The notes beneath the pieces are model-generated. The model was not told the DNA's origin. It did not search any database and saw only the letters and a list, made by a program, of their open reading frames with translations. A stretch of 64,000 nt of DNA from Marinobacter similis. GTDB taxonomy: Bacteria > Pseudomonadota > Gammaproteobacteria > Pseudomonadales > Oleiphilaceae. The stretch spans positions 2,170,001 to 2,234,000 of the forward strand of contig NZ_CP007151.1 in the NCBI RefSeq assembly GCF_000830985.1. Direction: 5' to 3'. Both the position numbers and the translations under genes were made by a program. Numbering within the stretch: position 1 is the stretch's first letter; each line of letters starts with the position of its first letter. Positions 48,526 to 58,810 of this stretch are shown piece by piece.

Positions 48526-50327
48526 ATGGCTAGTTGTCCTTTTCCTGCCAAGATCGCAGGCCTTTCTCTTCTTACTCTGCCTCTCGCTGTTGTAGCCGAG
48601 ACCAATCAAGACCCAGACCTGATGGACCCCATCGTGGTTACCGCTACGCTGGGTCCGAAAACAGTGGGTGAAAGCCTGTCATCGGTCACCGTGATCGAAG
48701 AGGAAGACATCCGGCGCCAGCAGCCCAAGGAGTTTCGTGAGGTGATTGCCTCCCAGCCTGGTGTGTCGGTGACGGGTAACGGATCTTATGGCAAGCAGAC
48801 CAGCGTGTTCCTGCGCGGTAACGCTTCGGATGCCTCAATCTTGCTGGTTGATGGCATTCGCATCCGCTCGGCCACCGTGGGTGGCCCGGCCTGGCAGTAC
48901 CTGCCGCCGCAACTGATTAATCGGGTGGAAATTGTCCGTGGCAGCCGCAGCAGTCTTTACGGTGCCGATGCTGTCGGCGGGGTCGTGCAGGCGTTCACCA
49001 CGCCAACCCAGGATGGCACTCGGGGCTGGCTGAATGCCGGCGCTGGTAATCTCGACAGCCAACAATACGGTGCTGGCGTCTCATCGGTGGAAGGTGGCTC
49101 CCGCATTAATGTGGCCGCCAATTATTTCCGCACCGATGGCGCTCCGGTGATCGAAGGCGGCGATGACAAGGGTTACGACAACACCTCCGGTGTGGCCAGT
49201 GCCAGCCACGAGTTCAGTAACGGTGTTCGGGCCGGCTTTACCTTTCTCGGCGCCCGGGGCACCACCGAGTATGACGGCGGTGAGGAAGAGTTCGTGTTCC
49301 AGACCGCGGGTGTGAATTTGGAAGTGCCCATCACCAGCACCTGGCGCTCCGTGGTCCAGTTCTCCGATGCCCGCGACGAGCTTGAGGACTTCAGCAGCTT
49401 CCCGGGTGAATTCAACACCCAGACCCGCAGTTCCCGGCTGGAAAACTGGTTCACCGTTGGCACTCATGAGCTGGTGCTCGGCGCCGAGCACCTTGTTGAT
49501 CGGGTCGACAGCACCACCAATTACGACGAGTCCAGCCGCTCTAACACCGCGGTGTTTGGCCAAGCGCTGTTAAATTTCGGGCCGCTGGACGCCCACTTCA
49601 GCCTGCGCAACGACGACAACGAAGCCTATGGCAAGGAAACCACCTGGGGCGCCGGCGTCGGTTATGAGCTTGATCGCAACCACCGGGTACGCGCTAGCGT
49701 TGGTACGTCGTTCAAGGCGCCGTCTTTTAATGATCTCTACTTCCCTGGATTCGGCAATCCGGACCTGGAGCCGGAGGAAGCTACAGCTACGAAGTGGGTA
49801 TCGAAGGCCGTTACGTGCGCTGGTTCTGGGATGTTGCCGTATTCCATACCGATGTAGAGGATCTGTCCCTGCCGTCACAGGATGCCGCCGGCAGCGTGCC
49901 GGAGGCCCGTCTGCGTGGCGTCGAACTCAGTGGTGGCTGGCAGGCCCGGGGTTGGACGCTGAAGGCGGCGGCCACGGTTGGCGACTATGAGAATGCCGAA
50001 GATGACCGTCAGCTGATTCGCCGGGCGGAAAACACCGTGCGGGTGGATCTGGACAAGGAACTGGGTCGTTGGGTGCTGGGCACCACCGTGCGCGCCGAAA
50101 GCGAGCGCTATGAGGATCTGTTCGGCATCGGGCGCGAACGCATCGCTGGTTTTGGCGTCTGGGATCTGCGGGCGTCCAGGGAAATGGCTCCAGGCTGGCT
50201 GGCCTCGCTAACAGTGGATAACGTTCTGGACCGGGAATACAGCACGGCCAAGCGTTTCGACAACACCGACTTCATCAGCGCTGGCCGTACCGTGTTCCTG
50301 TCGGTACGGTATGATTTCGTTCAATAA
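48526..50327 (+). CDS. btuB: TonB-dependent vitamin B12 receptor BtuB (frameshift near 49787)
   Basis: About 600 residues. Signal peptide (IAGLSLLTLPLAVVA), TonB box DPIVVTATL just after it, plug domain (SQPGVSVTGNGSYGKQTSVF; NRVEIVRGSRSSLYGADAVG) and beta-barrel strands ending with aromatic SVRYDFVQ. The frame breaks near 49787 (FGNPDLEPEE|SYSYEVGIEGRYVRW) and is restored by one base. Located behind the cobalamin riboswitch and before btuF/C/D. Imports cobalamin or cobinamide across the outer membrane. Confidence 0.9.
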
Positions 50328-50355
50328 CAGGATTTGACTGCGCGGCGGGAGCAGC

Positions 50356-51288
50356 ATGGAGACTCCGGAATATCGGCAGACAGCGTTGGGTAATGCCACC
50401 AGAGCAATGCTGATGGCCGCCTTGATGATGGCGCTAATGCTGCTGGCGGGCCGGGTCTCGGCTCAGTCTGAGGTCTGCGTTAACGACGCGCTGGATCAGC
50501 AGCTGTGCCTGGCCAGTCCGGCCGAACGGGTGGTGTCGCTGTCTCCCGGCGCCACCGAACTGCTGTTCAGTGCCGGCGCTGGTGACCGGGTGGTGGCGGT
50601 CAGTGCCTGGAGCGACTACCCGCCCGAGGCGGAGGCGCTGCCTCAAGTTGGCGACAGCAATCGGCTGGATCTGGAAGCCATCGTCGCCTTGCAGCCGGAT
50701 CTGGTGGTGGCCTGGATCGATGGCAATTCCAGGGCCCAGCTGGAGAAACTGAGCGCTATCGGCATCAACGTATTCTGGCTGGCTCCCCGTCGTTTCGATG
50801 ACATCGCCCAGGCGGTCGAGCAGTTGGCCCGGCTCACCGGGCAACCGGAGCTGGGCCAGCAGCAGGCCGCCGAGTTTCGCAGGGGCCTCTCGGAGCTCCA
50901 AAGTGAATTTGTCGATGCCCGTCCAATCCGGGTGTTCTTTCAGATCTGGGATCAGCCGCTGATGACGGTGAACCGGGAAGAACTGATCAGCAAAGCCATC
51001 ACCCTCTGTGGTGGCGTGAATGTGTTCGCCGATTTGCCCCGGCTGGTACCGAGAGTCAGTGCCGAGGCCGTAGTGATGGCCAACCCTGACGCCATTTTGA
51101 CTTCTGGCCAGGACAGCAGCGACCTGTCGGGGCTGGCTCGCTGGCAGCAGTTTCCGGAGCTAACGGCAGTAAAAAACGACAATCTGTTCATTGAACCGCC
51201 GTCACTGCTGGCGCGGCCAACCTTCCGCATGCTGGATGGCACCCGCCACCTGTGCCGAACCCTGGAGCGCGCCCGTGCCTCTCTCTAG
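50356..51288 (+). CDS. btuF: Cobalamin-binding periplasmic protein BtuF-like
   Basis: 310 residues: N-terminal hydrophobic signal (MLMAALMMALMLLAGRVSAQ) and a class III binding-protein fold: AERVVSLSPGATELLFSAGAGDRVVAVS (split), YPPEAEALPQVGDSNRLDLEAI and the C-terminal lobe with ALCGGVNVFADLP-like sequence. Delivers B12 to BtuCD. Its last codons overlap the btuC GTG start. The start at 50356 is not certain; a later ATG at about 50407 is possible. Confidence 0.85.
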   Translation: METPEYRQTALGNATRAMLMAALMMALMLLAGRVSAQSEVCVNDALDQQLCLASPAERVVSLSPGATELLFSAGAGDRVVAVSAWSDYPPEAEALPQVGDSNRLDLEAIVALQPDLVVAWIDGNSRAQLEKLSAIGINVFWLAPRRFDDIAQAVEQLARLTGQPELGQQQAAEFRRGLSELQSEFVDARPIRVFFQIWDQPLMTVNREELISKAITLCGGVNVFADLPRLVPRVSAEAVVMANPDAILTSGQDSSDLSGLARWQQFPELTAVKNDNLFIEPPSLLARPTFRMLDGTRHLCRTLERARASL

Positions 51289-52248
51289 CACCCTGCGCCC
51301 GCTGATCGTGCTCGCCCTGATTAGTGGGGTGGCGATGGTGGTCTCTGTCAGTATCGGCTCCAGTGCCATGGAGTTGGGCCAGACCCTGGCGGTGCTGACC
51401 GGCGGTGGCACCGAACTGCAACAGACCCTGATCCTGGATCTGCGTTTGCCGCGCACTCTCAGTGCATTTGCGACCGGTGGCTTGCTCGCCGTGGCCGGAG
51501 CTCTGATGCAGGTGTTGTTGCGCAATCCCCTGGCTGATCCTTACGTGCTCGGACTGTCCGGCGGTGCCGCAGTCGGTGCCTTGTTGGCCATGCTGGCGGG
51601 TGTCGCCGGTTTTGTGGTTTCCGGTTCGGCGTTTGCCGGTGCCATGTTGGCAACCCTGCTGGTGTTTGGACTGGCTCATGGCACAGGCAGCTGGACGCCC
51701 TCCAGACTCTTGCTCACCGGGGTAGTGATGGCCTCCGGCTGGGGTGCCTGATTACCCTGATTCTCGCGATGACACCGGCAAGCCGGTTGCCGGGCATGTT
51801 GTACTGGCTGATGGGCGATTTGTCTCATGCCGGCACACCGGCGCCGGCGCTCATCATTCTGGTGTTGGTCTGCCTGCTGGTGTTTCCTCTGGGGCGGTCG
51901 CTGAACGTGCTGGCTAGGGGGCCGATGCAGGCTGCTGCCCTGGGTGTGTCGGTGCGGCCTCTGGAATGGCTGATTTATCTGCTGGCGAGCGTCCTGACGG
52001 CGACAGCCGTGACCATGGCCGGCAGTGTCGGCTTTGTTGGCCTCGTGGTGCCGCACATGCTCAGGTTGGTGCTGGGCAACGACCAACGGTTGATCCTGCC
52101 GGCCTGCGCGCTGGCCGGTGGTGGCCTGCTGGTGCTGGCCGATGCCTTGGCGCGGGTAGTGATTGCGCCGGAACAACTGCCGGTGGGTGTGATAACCGCG
52201 CTGGTGGGCGTACCCACGTTCCTGTACCTGCTGTATCGGAGCCGATAA
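51275..52248 (+). CDS. btuC: Vitamin B12 ABC permease BtuC (frameshift near 51748)
   Basis: About 325 residues of the FecCD family, starting at GTG 51275 inside the end of btuF. Motifs: RLPRTLSAFATGGLLAVAGALMQ, NPLADPYVLGLSGGAAVGA and GSVGFVGLVVPHMLRL (the coupling region). The frame breaks near 51748 (MASGWGA|LITLILAMTP) where GCCTG stands for GCCCTG. Ten hydrophobic segments are visible. Confidence 0.88.
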
Positions 52249-52251
52249 CCC

Positions 52252-53017
52252 ATGACAGGCCTGACCACCAGCGAACTGATCATCGACATTCCTGGCCGGC
52301 CATCGGGTCAGCCGCTGAACCTGCGTGTGGAGCCGGGGCAGGTGTGGGGGGTGCTCGGGCCAAATGGTGTTGGCAAGACCACCTTGCTGCATACTCTGGC
52401 CGGTCTGCGCCAGCCCCGGGCCGGACAGGTATTGCTGGACGAACAGCCGGTGACCGGCATGAAGCGCAAGCAGCTGGCGCGGCGCCTTGGCTGGTGTTTC
52501 AGGATCGCCAGGATGGTTTCCCGGCAACGGTCCTGGAAACGGCGCTGATTGGTCGCCATCCCTGGATATTGCCCTGGCAGATGGAAAGTCGGCTGATCTG
52601 GAACTGGCCGAGCAGGCGCTGACAGCTCTCGACGTGATCCATCTCCGGGATCGGCTGGTACACACACTGTCCGGTGGTGAGCGCCAGCGCGTTGCCATTG
52701 CTACCCTGATGACCCAGGCACCCGGACTCTGGCTACTGGACGAGCCCACCAATCATCTGGACCTGCACCACCAGGTTGCGACCATGGGCTTGCTGACCGG
52801 GCAGGCTGCCGCCGGCCATACCATATTCATGTGTCTGCACGACCTCAATCTGGCCGCGCGCTGGTGTGATCACCTGTTGCTGCTATACCCCGGAGGCGAA
52901 GCCTGCTGGGGGCCGTCGCAGAGCATGCTGGTTCCAGCAGCCCTGGAACAGCTGTACGGTCAGAAGCTGGTGACGGTAGAGGCTGACGGTGCGCCGGTGT
53001 TTGTGCCAGCCAGGTAA
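52252..53017 (+). CDS. btuD: Vitamin B12 ABC ATPase BtuD (two frameshifts near 52493 and 52590)
   Basis: About 256 residues. Walker [13 protein letters not shown]-loop at [20 protein letters not shown] (displaced into a third frame), signature [15 protein letters not shown] and Walker [17 protein letters not shown]. Two single-base losses, near 52493 and 52590, move the frame twice in about 100 bp. ATPase of the BtuCDF importer. Confidence 0.87.
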
Positions 53018-53055
53018 TCGGGCAGACCGTTCTAGATCGAATTCGGAGACAAGCA

Positions 53056-53724
53056 ATGAGCTTTGCGAGAATTTATCAGCAGGCCGCGGACCGCAAGGGC
53101 GGTGAAAAAGCGCTGCAGGCTCTGCTGCCGCCCCTGGCTGAGCCAGGGCAATTGGAGGCGCTGGGCGACGACCGGTACCTGTCGGAGATAACCCGATGCA
53201 TCTTCAAAGCGGGTTTTGTCTGGCGGGTGATCAACCGGAAATGGCCCGATTTCGAGGCGGCCTTTGACGGCTTTGTGCCCATCTACTGGCAACAGGTGCC
53301 GCCAGAGGTGCTGGAGGACCTGGCCCAGGACGAGCGTATCGTTCGCAACATGCAGAAAATACGCACTGTGCCGGACAATGCCCGCATGATCGTCGATGCT
53401 GCCCGGGAGCACGGCAGCTTTGGTGCCTTTCTCAGCCAGTGGCCATCCGAGGATCAGGTCGGCTTGCTGCTGTGGCTCAAGCGCAATGGTGCCCGTCTGG
53501 GAGGCGCGACCGCTCAGTACTTCCTGCGCAACGTCGGTTGGGACGGGTTTATCTTGTCTCGGGATGTGATTGCGGGTCTGCGCCGGGAAGAGCTGCTGGA
53601 CGCCTCTCCCGGCAGCAAGAAAGGGCTGACCCAGGCTCAGGAGGCGTTTAACAGCTGGCACCAGGAAACCGGCCTGCCTTACAGTCACCTCTCGAAAATC
53701 CTGTCCTGCACCGTCGAGAACTAG
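53056..53724 (+). CDS. DNA-3-methyladenine glycosylase I-like protein
   Basis: 222 residues of the Tag/AlkD-like 3-methyladenine glycosylase I superfamily (MSFARIYQQAADRKGG; EITRCIFKAGFVWRVINRKWP; HGSFGAFLSQWPSED; GLPYSHLSKILSC). The aromatic-rich DNA glycosylase core is recognisable, but Cys/His zinc ligands of E. coli Tag are not all visible, so function is provisional. Monocistronic; ribosome-binding site GGAGACAAGC. Confidence 0.72.
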   Translation: MSFARIYQQAADRKGGEKALQALLPPLAEPGQLEALGDDRYLSEITRCIFKAGFVWRVINRKWPDFEAAFDGFVPIYWQQVPPEVLEDLAQDERIVRNMQKIRTVPDNARMIVDAAREHGSFGAFLSQWPSEDQVGLLLWLKRNGARLGGATAQYFLRNVGWDGFILSRDVIAGLRREELLDASPGSKKGLTQAQEAFNSWHQETGLPYSHLSKILSCTVEN

Positions 53725-53856
53725 GTCTTCTAGTGGCTCTGATGTGGGTTCGGATATTGCTGGTGATCCTGTTCCGTGACTCTCGCCGGTCCCATTGTGG
53801 TGAACTACACTTTTCCTGAAGGGGGCAAATAGCCCCTGTAAGGGAAGTTATTCGCC

Positions 53857-55377
53857 ATGGCGAAAAGGAAGTCTCAACCACCCGCACCACCCCCGTCCGC
53901 AGAGTTCTTTCACAAGTTGGCGTCAGCGGTGCCGGGCATACTTTTCGCCTATTCGCTCAGCGCGGATGGCAAGTCCCACGCGTTTCCCTATGTCAGCAAC
54001 CACACCCAACATCTCTTCGGTATTGATCCCGAGGCCTTGAAAGAGAGTGCCGATCCACTGTTTGCCATCATCCACCCAGAGGATGCCGAGGGCATGGAAG
54101 AGAGTATTCGGGAATCGGCCCGCACCCTGGAACCCTGGCAGTACCGCGGCCGCCTGCACCTGCTTGATAATGGCTATCAGTGGTTTGAAGCGCTGTCCCG
54201 GCCAACTCGTGAACCGGACGGCAGCACGGTCTGGTATGGCCAGTTCCACAATATCCAGCACTACAAGGTGCTGGAGCAGGAGCTGCGCGCAAGTGAGTCG
54301 GAGTATTCGTTTCAGGCCGGGTTCCAGCGCTTGGTGGCTCGCCTGTCGACAGAGTTCATCAACCTGGGTTTTGGCACCATTGATGAATGCATCGATGAGC
54401 TGCTCAAGAGCGTGGGTGAGTTCTTTTCCATGGATCGGTCGTATCTGTACGCCTTCAGCGAGGACTACACCAAGATCACCAAAACCCATCAATGGTGCCG
54501 GGAGGGCGTGCCGTCGCTGGTTGATGAAGACCAGACCGTGTCCATAGATGCTTACCAGTGCTGGCGTAAACAGCTGTTGGAGATGGTGCAAAGTAACCAG
54601 GTTGCCCATGTTGAAGATGTGTCCGACACACCACCGGACGTTGCCGTGATTCAAGCTCAGTCGGAATCCACATCCTCCGATGCGGCGTCCGTGTTTTGTG
54701 TTCCGGTGCGGGCAAAGGGTGATGTGGTCGGTTTTCTTGGCCTTGATTCTCTGACTCCGCGCAAGTGGCGTCGGGACCTGCACGATCTGTTGGTTATCGT
54801 TTCCAGCTTGCTGTCCGGTGCCCTGGAGCGAAACCTGCTCGAGGAACAGCTATTGAACCAGTCGATCCGGGATCCGATGACCGGGCTGCATAACCGCCGT
54901 TACCTGATGCCTCGGCTCAGTGAACTGGTGGAGCGGGCTGAGCGCTACGATGAGAATTTCACCATCGCCATGCTGGATATCGACCATTTCAAGCAGATCA
55001 ACGATTCTGTTGGTCATCTCGGTGGAGACTTTGTCCTGCGCCGGTTTGCCGACATTCTGGAAGATCTGATCCGTGCCACCGATGTGGTAGCCCGGTTCGG
55101 CGGCGAGGAATTCATGGTGGTGTTCCCGGGCACCGAGCAATCGGCCGTCAAGCAGATGATTGGCCGGATTCTGGCGGCGGTGCGCCATGGCGGTTTCGTC
55201 TTTGAGGGGCGTGCAATCCCTGTGACGGTAAGCGCAGGGGTCGCTTCGGTCCGGGAGCGGGACGATCGCATGATGTCGGTCGACGCGGTAATCGGCCGGG
55301 CTGACCATCGCCTGTATCTTGCCAAGCAGTCCGGGCGGGATTGTGCCTTCGACGTTTCGGGCCCGCTCGGTCTGTGA
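53857..55377 (+). CDS. PAS-GAF-GGDEF diguanylate cyclase
   Basis: 506 residues: PAS (about residues 18-130, GILFAYSLSADGKSHAFPYVSN split), GAF (about 160-320) and GGDEF (about 345-490). Active motif RFGGEEFMVVF, preceded by an RATD I-site five residues before GGEEF, so catalysis and product inhibition are both expected. No transmembrane segment: a cytosolic sensor making c-di-GMP. Monocistronic. Confidence 0.88.
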   Translation: MAKRKSQPPAPPPSAEFFHKLASAVPGILFAYSLSADGKSHAFPYVSNHTQHLFGIDPEALKESADPLFAIIHPEDAEGMEESIRESARTLEPWQYRGRLHLLDNGYQWFEALSRPTREPDGSTVWYGQFHNIQHYKVLEQELRASESEYSFQAGFQRLVARLSTEFINLGFGTIDECIDELLKSVGEFFSMDRSYLYAFSEDYTKITKTHQWCREGVPSLVDEDQTVSIDAYQCWRKQLLEMVQSNQVAHVEDVSDTPPDVAVIQAQSESTSSDAASVFCVPVRAKGDVVGFLGLDSLTPRKWRRDLHDLLVIVSSLLSGALERNLLEEQLLNQSIRDPMTGLHNRRYLMPRLSELVERAERYDENFTIAMLDIDHFKQINDSVGHLGGDFVLRRFADILEDLIRATDVVARFGGEEFMVVFPGTEQSAVKQMIGRILAAVRHGGFVFEGRAIPVTVSAGVASVRERDDRMMSVDAVIGRADHRLYLAKQSGRDCAFDVSGPLGL

Positions 55378-55453
55378 GGAACCACATTTCACCTTATATC
55401 GCGTGATGGTATATGCTTATAACCCAAAGCGCATTTAGGCAAAGGTGAACACC

Positions 55454-56319
55454 ATGAGTAATCCCATCGTCCAGCCGTTTTTCGACGAAGCCACCAACAC
55501 GTTCAGCTACGTGGTTCGGGATCCGGACAGCCAGGCCTGTGCGATTCTGGATTCGGTACTCGACTTCGATTACGCCGCCGGCCGCACCGCCGTGGACTCC
55601 GCCAATGACATTGTGGCCTACGTGCACAGCCATGATCTGGCGGTGGAGTGGGTTCTGGAAACCCACGTCCATGCCGACCATCTGTCGCTGCGCCGCACCT
55701 GAAAAACCAACTGGGCGGCAAGACCGGTATCGGCTTACACATTCGCGATGTCCAGGAGATATTCGGCAAGGCTTTCAACGCGGGTGGCGACTTCGCCCAG
55801 GATGGCAGCCAATTCGATCGGCTTTTCCAGGAAGGTGACCGCTTCCGGATTGGCGGGCTGGAGGCCCGGGTTCTGCACACGCCCGGCCACACTCCGGCGT
55901 GCCTTACTTACGTTATCGGTGACGCGGCCTTCGTTGGCGACACCCTGTTCATGCCCGATTACGGCACCGCCCGGTGTGATTTCCCTGGTGGCGACGCTCG
56001 CACCCTGTACCGATCCATTCAGAAAGTGCTGGCACTGCCGCCGGAGACCCGGCTGTTTCTGTGTCACGATTACAAGGCTCCGGGGCGGGATGACTATGCC
56101 CCCATGACCACCGTGGCGGAGCAGCGTAGCAATAACATTCATGTGCACGATGGCATGTCTGAAGACGAGTTTGTCACTCTGCGCACCGAGCGCGACGCCA
56201 CCCTCGGCATGCCGAGGCTGATACTGCCGGCAGTGCAGGTCAACATGCGTGCCGGGCAGTTTCCACCGGCGGAGGACAATGGCCAGGTCTATCTGAAAGT
56301 GCCTATCAACCGGTTCTGA
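55454..56319 (+). CDS. MBL-fold hydrolase, Blh/persulfide-dioxygenase-like (frameshift near 55690)
   Basis: About 288 residues from ATG 55454. The metal motif THVHADHLS precedes the frame break near 55690, which one base restores (ADHLSAAPHLKNQLGGKTGIG). Then LEARVLHTPGHTPACLTYVI, GDTLFMPDYGTARCDFPGG, FLCHDYKAPGRD and a C-terminal GMPRLILPAVQVNMRAG. Resembles Blh/ETHE1-type enzymes in BigR sulfide regulons. It lies 8 bp before the SulP carrier, which fits sulfur handling. Upstream (55390-55430) is an AT-rich patch that may be an operator; no regulator gene is adjacent. Confidence 0.82.
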
Positions 56320-56326
56320 GGCGGCA

Positions 56327-58060
56327 ATGAACGTCAAACGCTACTTGCCCCTTATGGACTGGCTGCCTGGCTATGGCCGTAGTCAGGCCGTCAATGACCT
56401 GGTGGCGGCGGTCATTGTCACCGTCATGCTGATTCCCCAGTCGCTCGCCTATGCATTGCTCGCGGGCTTGCCGGCCCAGGTTGGGCTGTATGCCAGCATT
56501 CTGCCCTTGGTGGTCTATGCGGTGTTCGGCACCAGTCGCACGCTCTCGGTGGGTCCGGTGGCGGTGGCATCCCTGATGACGGCGGCGGCGCTGGCGCCGT
56601 TGGCCCAGGCCGGAACGTCGGAGTACCTCATTGGCGCGGTGGTGCTGGCAACGCTGTCCGGGCTAATGCTCATGGCCATGGGCCTGCTCCGGCTGGGCTT
56701 CATGGCCAATTTCCTGAGCCATCCGGTGATATCCGGTTTCATAACCGCCTCCGGAATCGTCATCGCGGCCAGTCAGCTCAAGCACATTCTGGGTGTCGAG
56801 GCGTCCGGTCATAACCTGCTCGAAATCGTGAACTCCCTGGCGGGTTCCATTGGCCAGACAAACGGGGCGACGGTCGCCGTCGGCGCCGGTGCTTTGCTTT
56901 TCCTGCTGGTTGCTCGCAAACGCCTGAATCCGCTGTTGCGCGCCGTCGGGCTTGCGCCCCGGTTGGCGGATATTCTGACCAAGACCGCGCCAATTCTGGC
57001 GGTGCTGGTAACCACGTTGCTGGCCTGGCAGCTGAATCTCGGTGCCCAGGGTGTAAAGCTGGTTGGCCAGGTGCCTGCAGGCTTACCCTCCCTCGCTTTG
57101 CCCAGCCTCGACTGGGGGCTATGGCAGCAGCTGGCCGTGAGTGCCCTGCTGATTAGTGTGGTGGGTTTTGTGGAGTCGGTGTCGGTGGGCCAGACCCTGG
57201 CCGCCAAGCGTCGCCAGCGTATCGATCCGGATCAGGAATTGATCGGGCTGGGCGCAGCCAATGTCAGCTCTGGCCTGTCCGGCGGCATGCCGGTGACCGG
57301 GGGCTTCTCCCGGTCGGTGGTGAACTTCGATGCCGGCGCAGAAACGCCCGCGGCTGGTGCCTTCACGGCGGTCGGGATTGCGCTGGCCACCCTGTACCTG
57401 ACCCCGGCCATTGCCTATCTGCCCCAGGCGACGCTGGCGGCAACCATCATGGTGGCGGTTGCCACCCTGATTGATCTGCCCGCGCTGGCGCGCACCTGGC
57501 GCTATTCCAGGCCCGATTTTGGCGCCATGCTGGCCACCATCCTGCTGACCCTAGCGCACAGTGTTGAAGCCGGCATCCTGGCTGGTGTGGGATTGTCCAT
57601 CGGCCTGTTTCTCTACCGCACCAGCCGGCCCCACAGCGCCGTTGTTGGTCGGGTGCCTGGAACCGAACACTTCCGAAACGTGCTGCGCCACGATGTTGAA
57701 CTTTGTCCCAAGGTGACCTTTCTGCGGGTGGACGAAAGCCTGTATTTTGCCAATGCCCGGTTCCTGGAGGAGCGGGTGATGGATCTGGTGGCCGGTGAGC
57801 CGGCATTGAAGCATCTGGTGCTGGTCTGTCCTGCGGTAAATCTCATCGACGCCTCGGCGCTGGAGAGCCTGGAAGCCATCAACGAACGTCTGCGAAATGC
57901 CGGCGTGGCTCTGCACCTGTCGGAGGTGAAAGGGCCGGTGATGGACCGTCTCAAAAACACGGATTTGCTGGCCAATTTGAGTGGCGAGGTTTTCCTCAGT
58001 ACCTATGAAGCCTGGCAGAGACTGATCGGGCAGTCGGTAGCGCAGCGTATTATCGTCTGA
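56327..58060 (+). CDS. SulP family sulfate/anion permease with STAS domain
   Basis: 577 residues. N-terminal LPGYGRSQAVNDLVAAVIVT and TVMLIPQSLAYALLAGLPAQ, GFVESVSVGQTLAAKRRQRI and NVSSGLSGGMPVTGGFSRSV are typical of SulP sulfate transporters; C-terminal STAS domain (LVLVCPAVNLIDASALESLE). Longer and distinct from the SulP at 12.8 kb. It follows the MBL-fold gene by 8 bp, so both are one operon, suggesting import or export of a sulfur oxyanion linked to persulfide metabolism. Confidence 0.88.
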   Translation: MNVKRYLPLMDWLPGYGRSQAVNDLVAAVIVTVMLIPQSLAYALLAGLPAQVGLYASILPLVVYAVFGTSRTLSVGPVAVASLMTAAALAPLAQAGTSEYLIGAVVLATLSGLMLMAMGLLRLGFMANFLSHPVISGFITASGIVIAASQLKHILGVEASGHNLLEIVNSLAGSIGQTNGATVAVGAGALLFLLVARKRLNPLLRAVGLAPRLADILTKTAPILAVLVTTLLAWQLNLGAQGVKLVGQVPAGLPSLALPSLDWGLWQQLAVSALLISVVGFVESVSVGQTLAAKRRQRIDPDQELIGLGAANVSSGLSGGMPVTGGFSRSVVNFDAGAETPAAGAFTAVGIALATLYLTPAIAYLPQATLAATIMVAVATLIDLPALARTWRYSRPDFGAMLATILLTLAHSVEAGILAGVGLSIGLFLYRTSRPHSAVVGRVPGTEHFRNVLRHDVELCPKVTFLRVDESLYFANARFLEERVMDLVAGEPALKHLVLVCPAVNLIDASALESLEAINERLRNAGVALHLSEVKGPVMDRLKNTDLLANLSGEVFLSTYEAWQRLIGQSVAQRIIV

Positions 58061-58144
58061 CCGTCAGCACACTTGCCCAATGGGTGGGGCCGACCGGTAC
58101 TATGGAATTTCTCCTTTCGGTGTTCAGACAACGGCACGCGCACT

Positions 58145-58804
58145 ATGGGTATGACCGAAAACCTGCTTTCGACCACCCAGTGGCTCATCACCCTGGTGCT
58201 GTTTCTGTTGATCCTGGTGCGGGCGGTGCGCACCATCGACTGGCAGGCTGTGCGCCGGGATAACACCCTGCAGCACACGTTCTTCGGGGCGGCGGTAGTG
58301 CTGGGCTTTCTCTGGCAGTTGCGGGCGGGGCTGTCTCCCGGCCTCTCCATTCACGTGTTCGGTATTACGGTGATTACCCTCATGCTGGGTTGGGCGCTGG
58401 CGGTTCTGGCCGGCCTGCTGGCGCTGATCATTACTGTGATCACCGGACGCGAGCCCTTGCTGATGTTTGCTGCCAACGGCTTGATTACCGTTATGATTCC
58501 AGCTTTAGTCAGTCATGGCATCATGCTTTGGGAGCGTCATAAAAATTTTAAGAACTTTTTCGCCTATATTTTCGTGTGTGGTTTTTTCGGTGCCGGCATT
58601 GCGGTAGCGGCGGCCGGCATTGTGATGTGCCTGCTGCTCTGGTCCAGCGGCGTCTATGATTTGTCCGAACTGGTGCATGAATACCTGCGGTATTTGCCGC
58701 TGTTCATGATTCCCGAGGGGTTTGCCAACGGTGCCTTTGTTACCGGGTTGATGGTTTTTCATCCGGATCGGCTCACTACTCTGGATCAGCGGCGCTATCG
58801 GTAA
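58145..58804 (+). CDS. CbiM-like/COG3235 membrane protein
   Basis: 219 residues from ATG 58145 (a nearby ATG at 58151 is possible). Six or seven hydrophobic segments; the HVFGITVITLMLGWALAVLA region resembles the CbiM/energy-coupling-factor permease family (COG3235). No ECF ATPase is adjacent. Possibly a metal or cofactor uptake subunit; unproven. Confidence 0.6.
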   Translation: MGMTENLLSTTQWLITLVLFLLILVRAVRTIDWQAVRRDNTLQHTFFGAAVVLGFLWQLRAGLSPGLSIHVFGITVITLMLGWALAVLAGLLALIITVITGREPLLMFAANGLITVMIPALVSHGIMLWERHKNFKNFFAYIFVCGFFGAGIAVAAAGIVMCLLLWSSGVYDLSELVHEYLRYLPLFMIPEGFANGAFVTGLMVFHPDRLTTLDQRRYR

Positions 58805-58810
58805 GGGCGA

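Noticed and set aside
50356..53017. Siderophore (Fec/Fhu-like) uptake operon
   Set aside because: The FecCD-type permease and receptor are family-ambiguous, but the cobalamin riboswitch directly upstream fixes the substrate as cobalamin-type.
55390..55430. BigR operator upstream of the Blh-like gene
   Set aside because: TTATA and TATAA arms are 19 bp apart with no inner symmetry, and no BigR gene is adjacent; the evidence is too thin.
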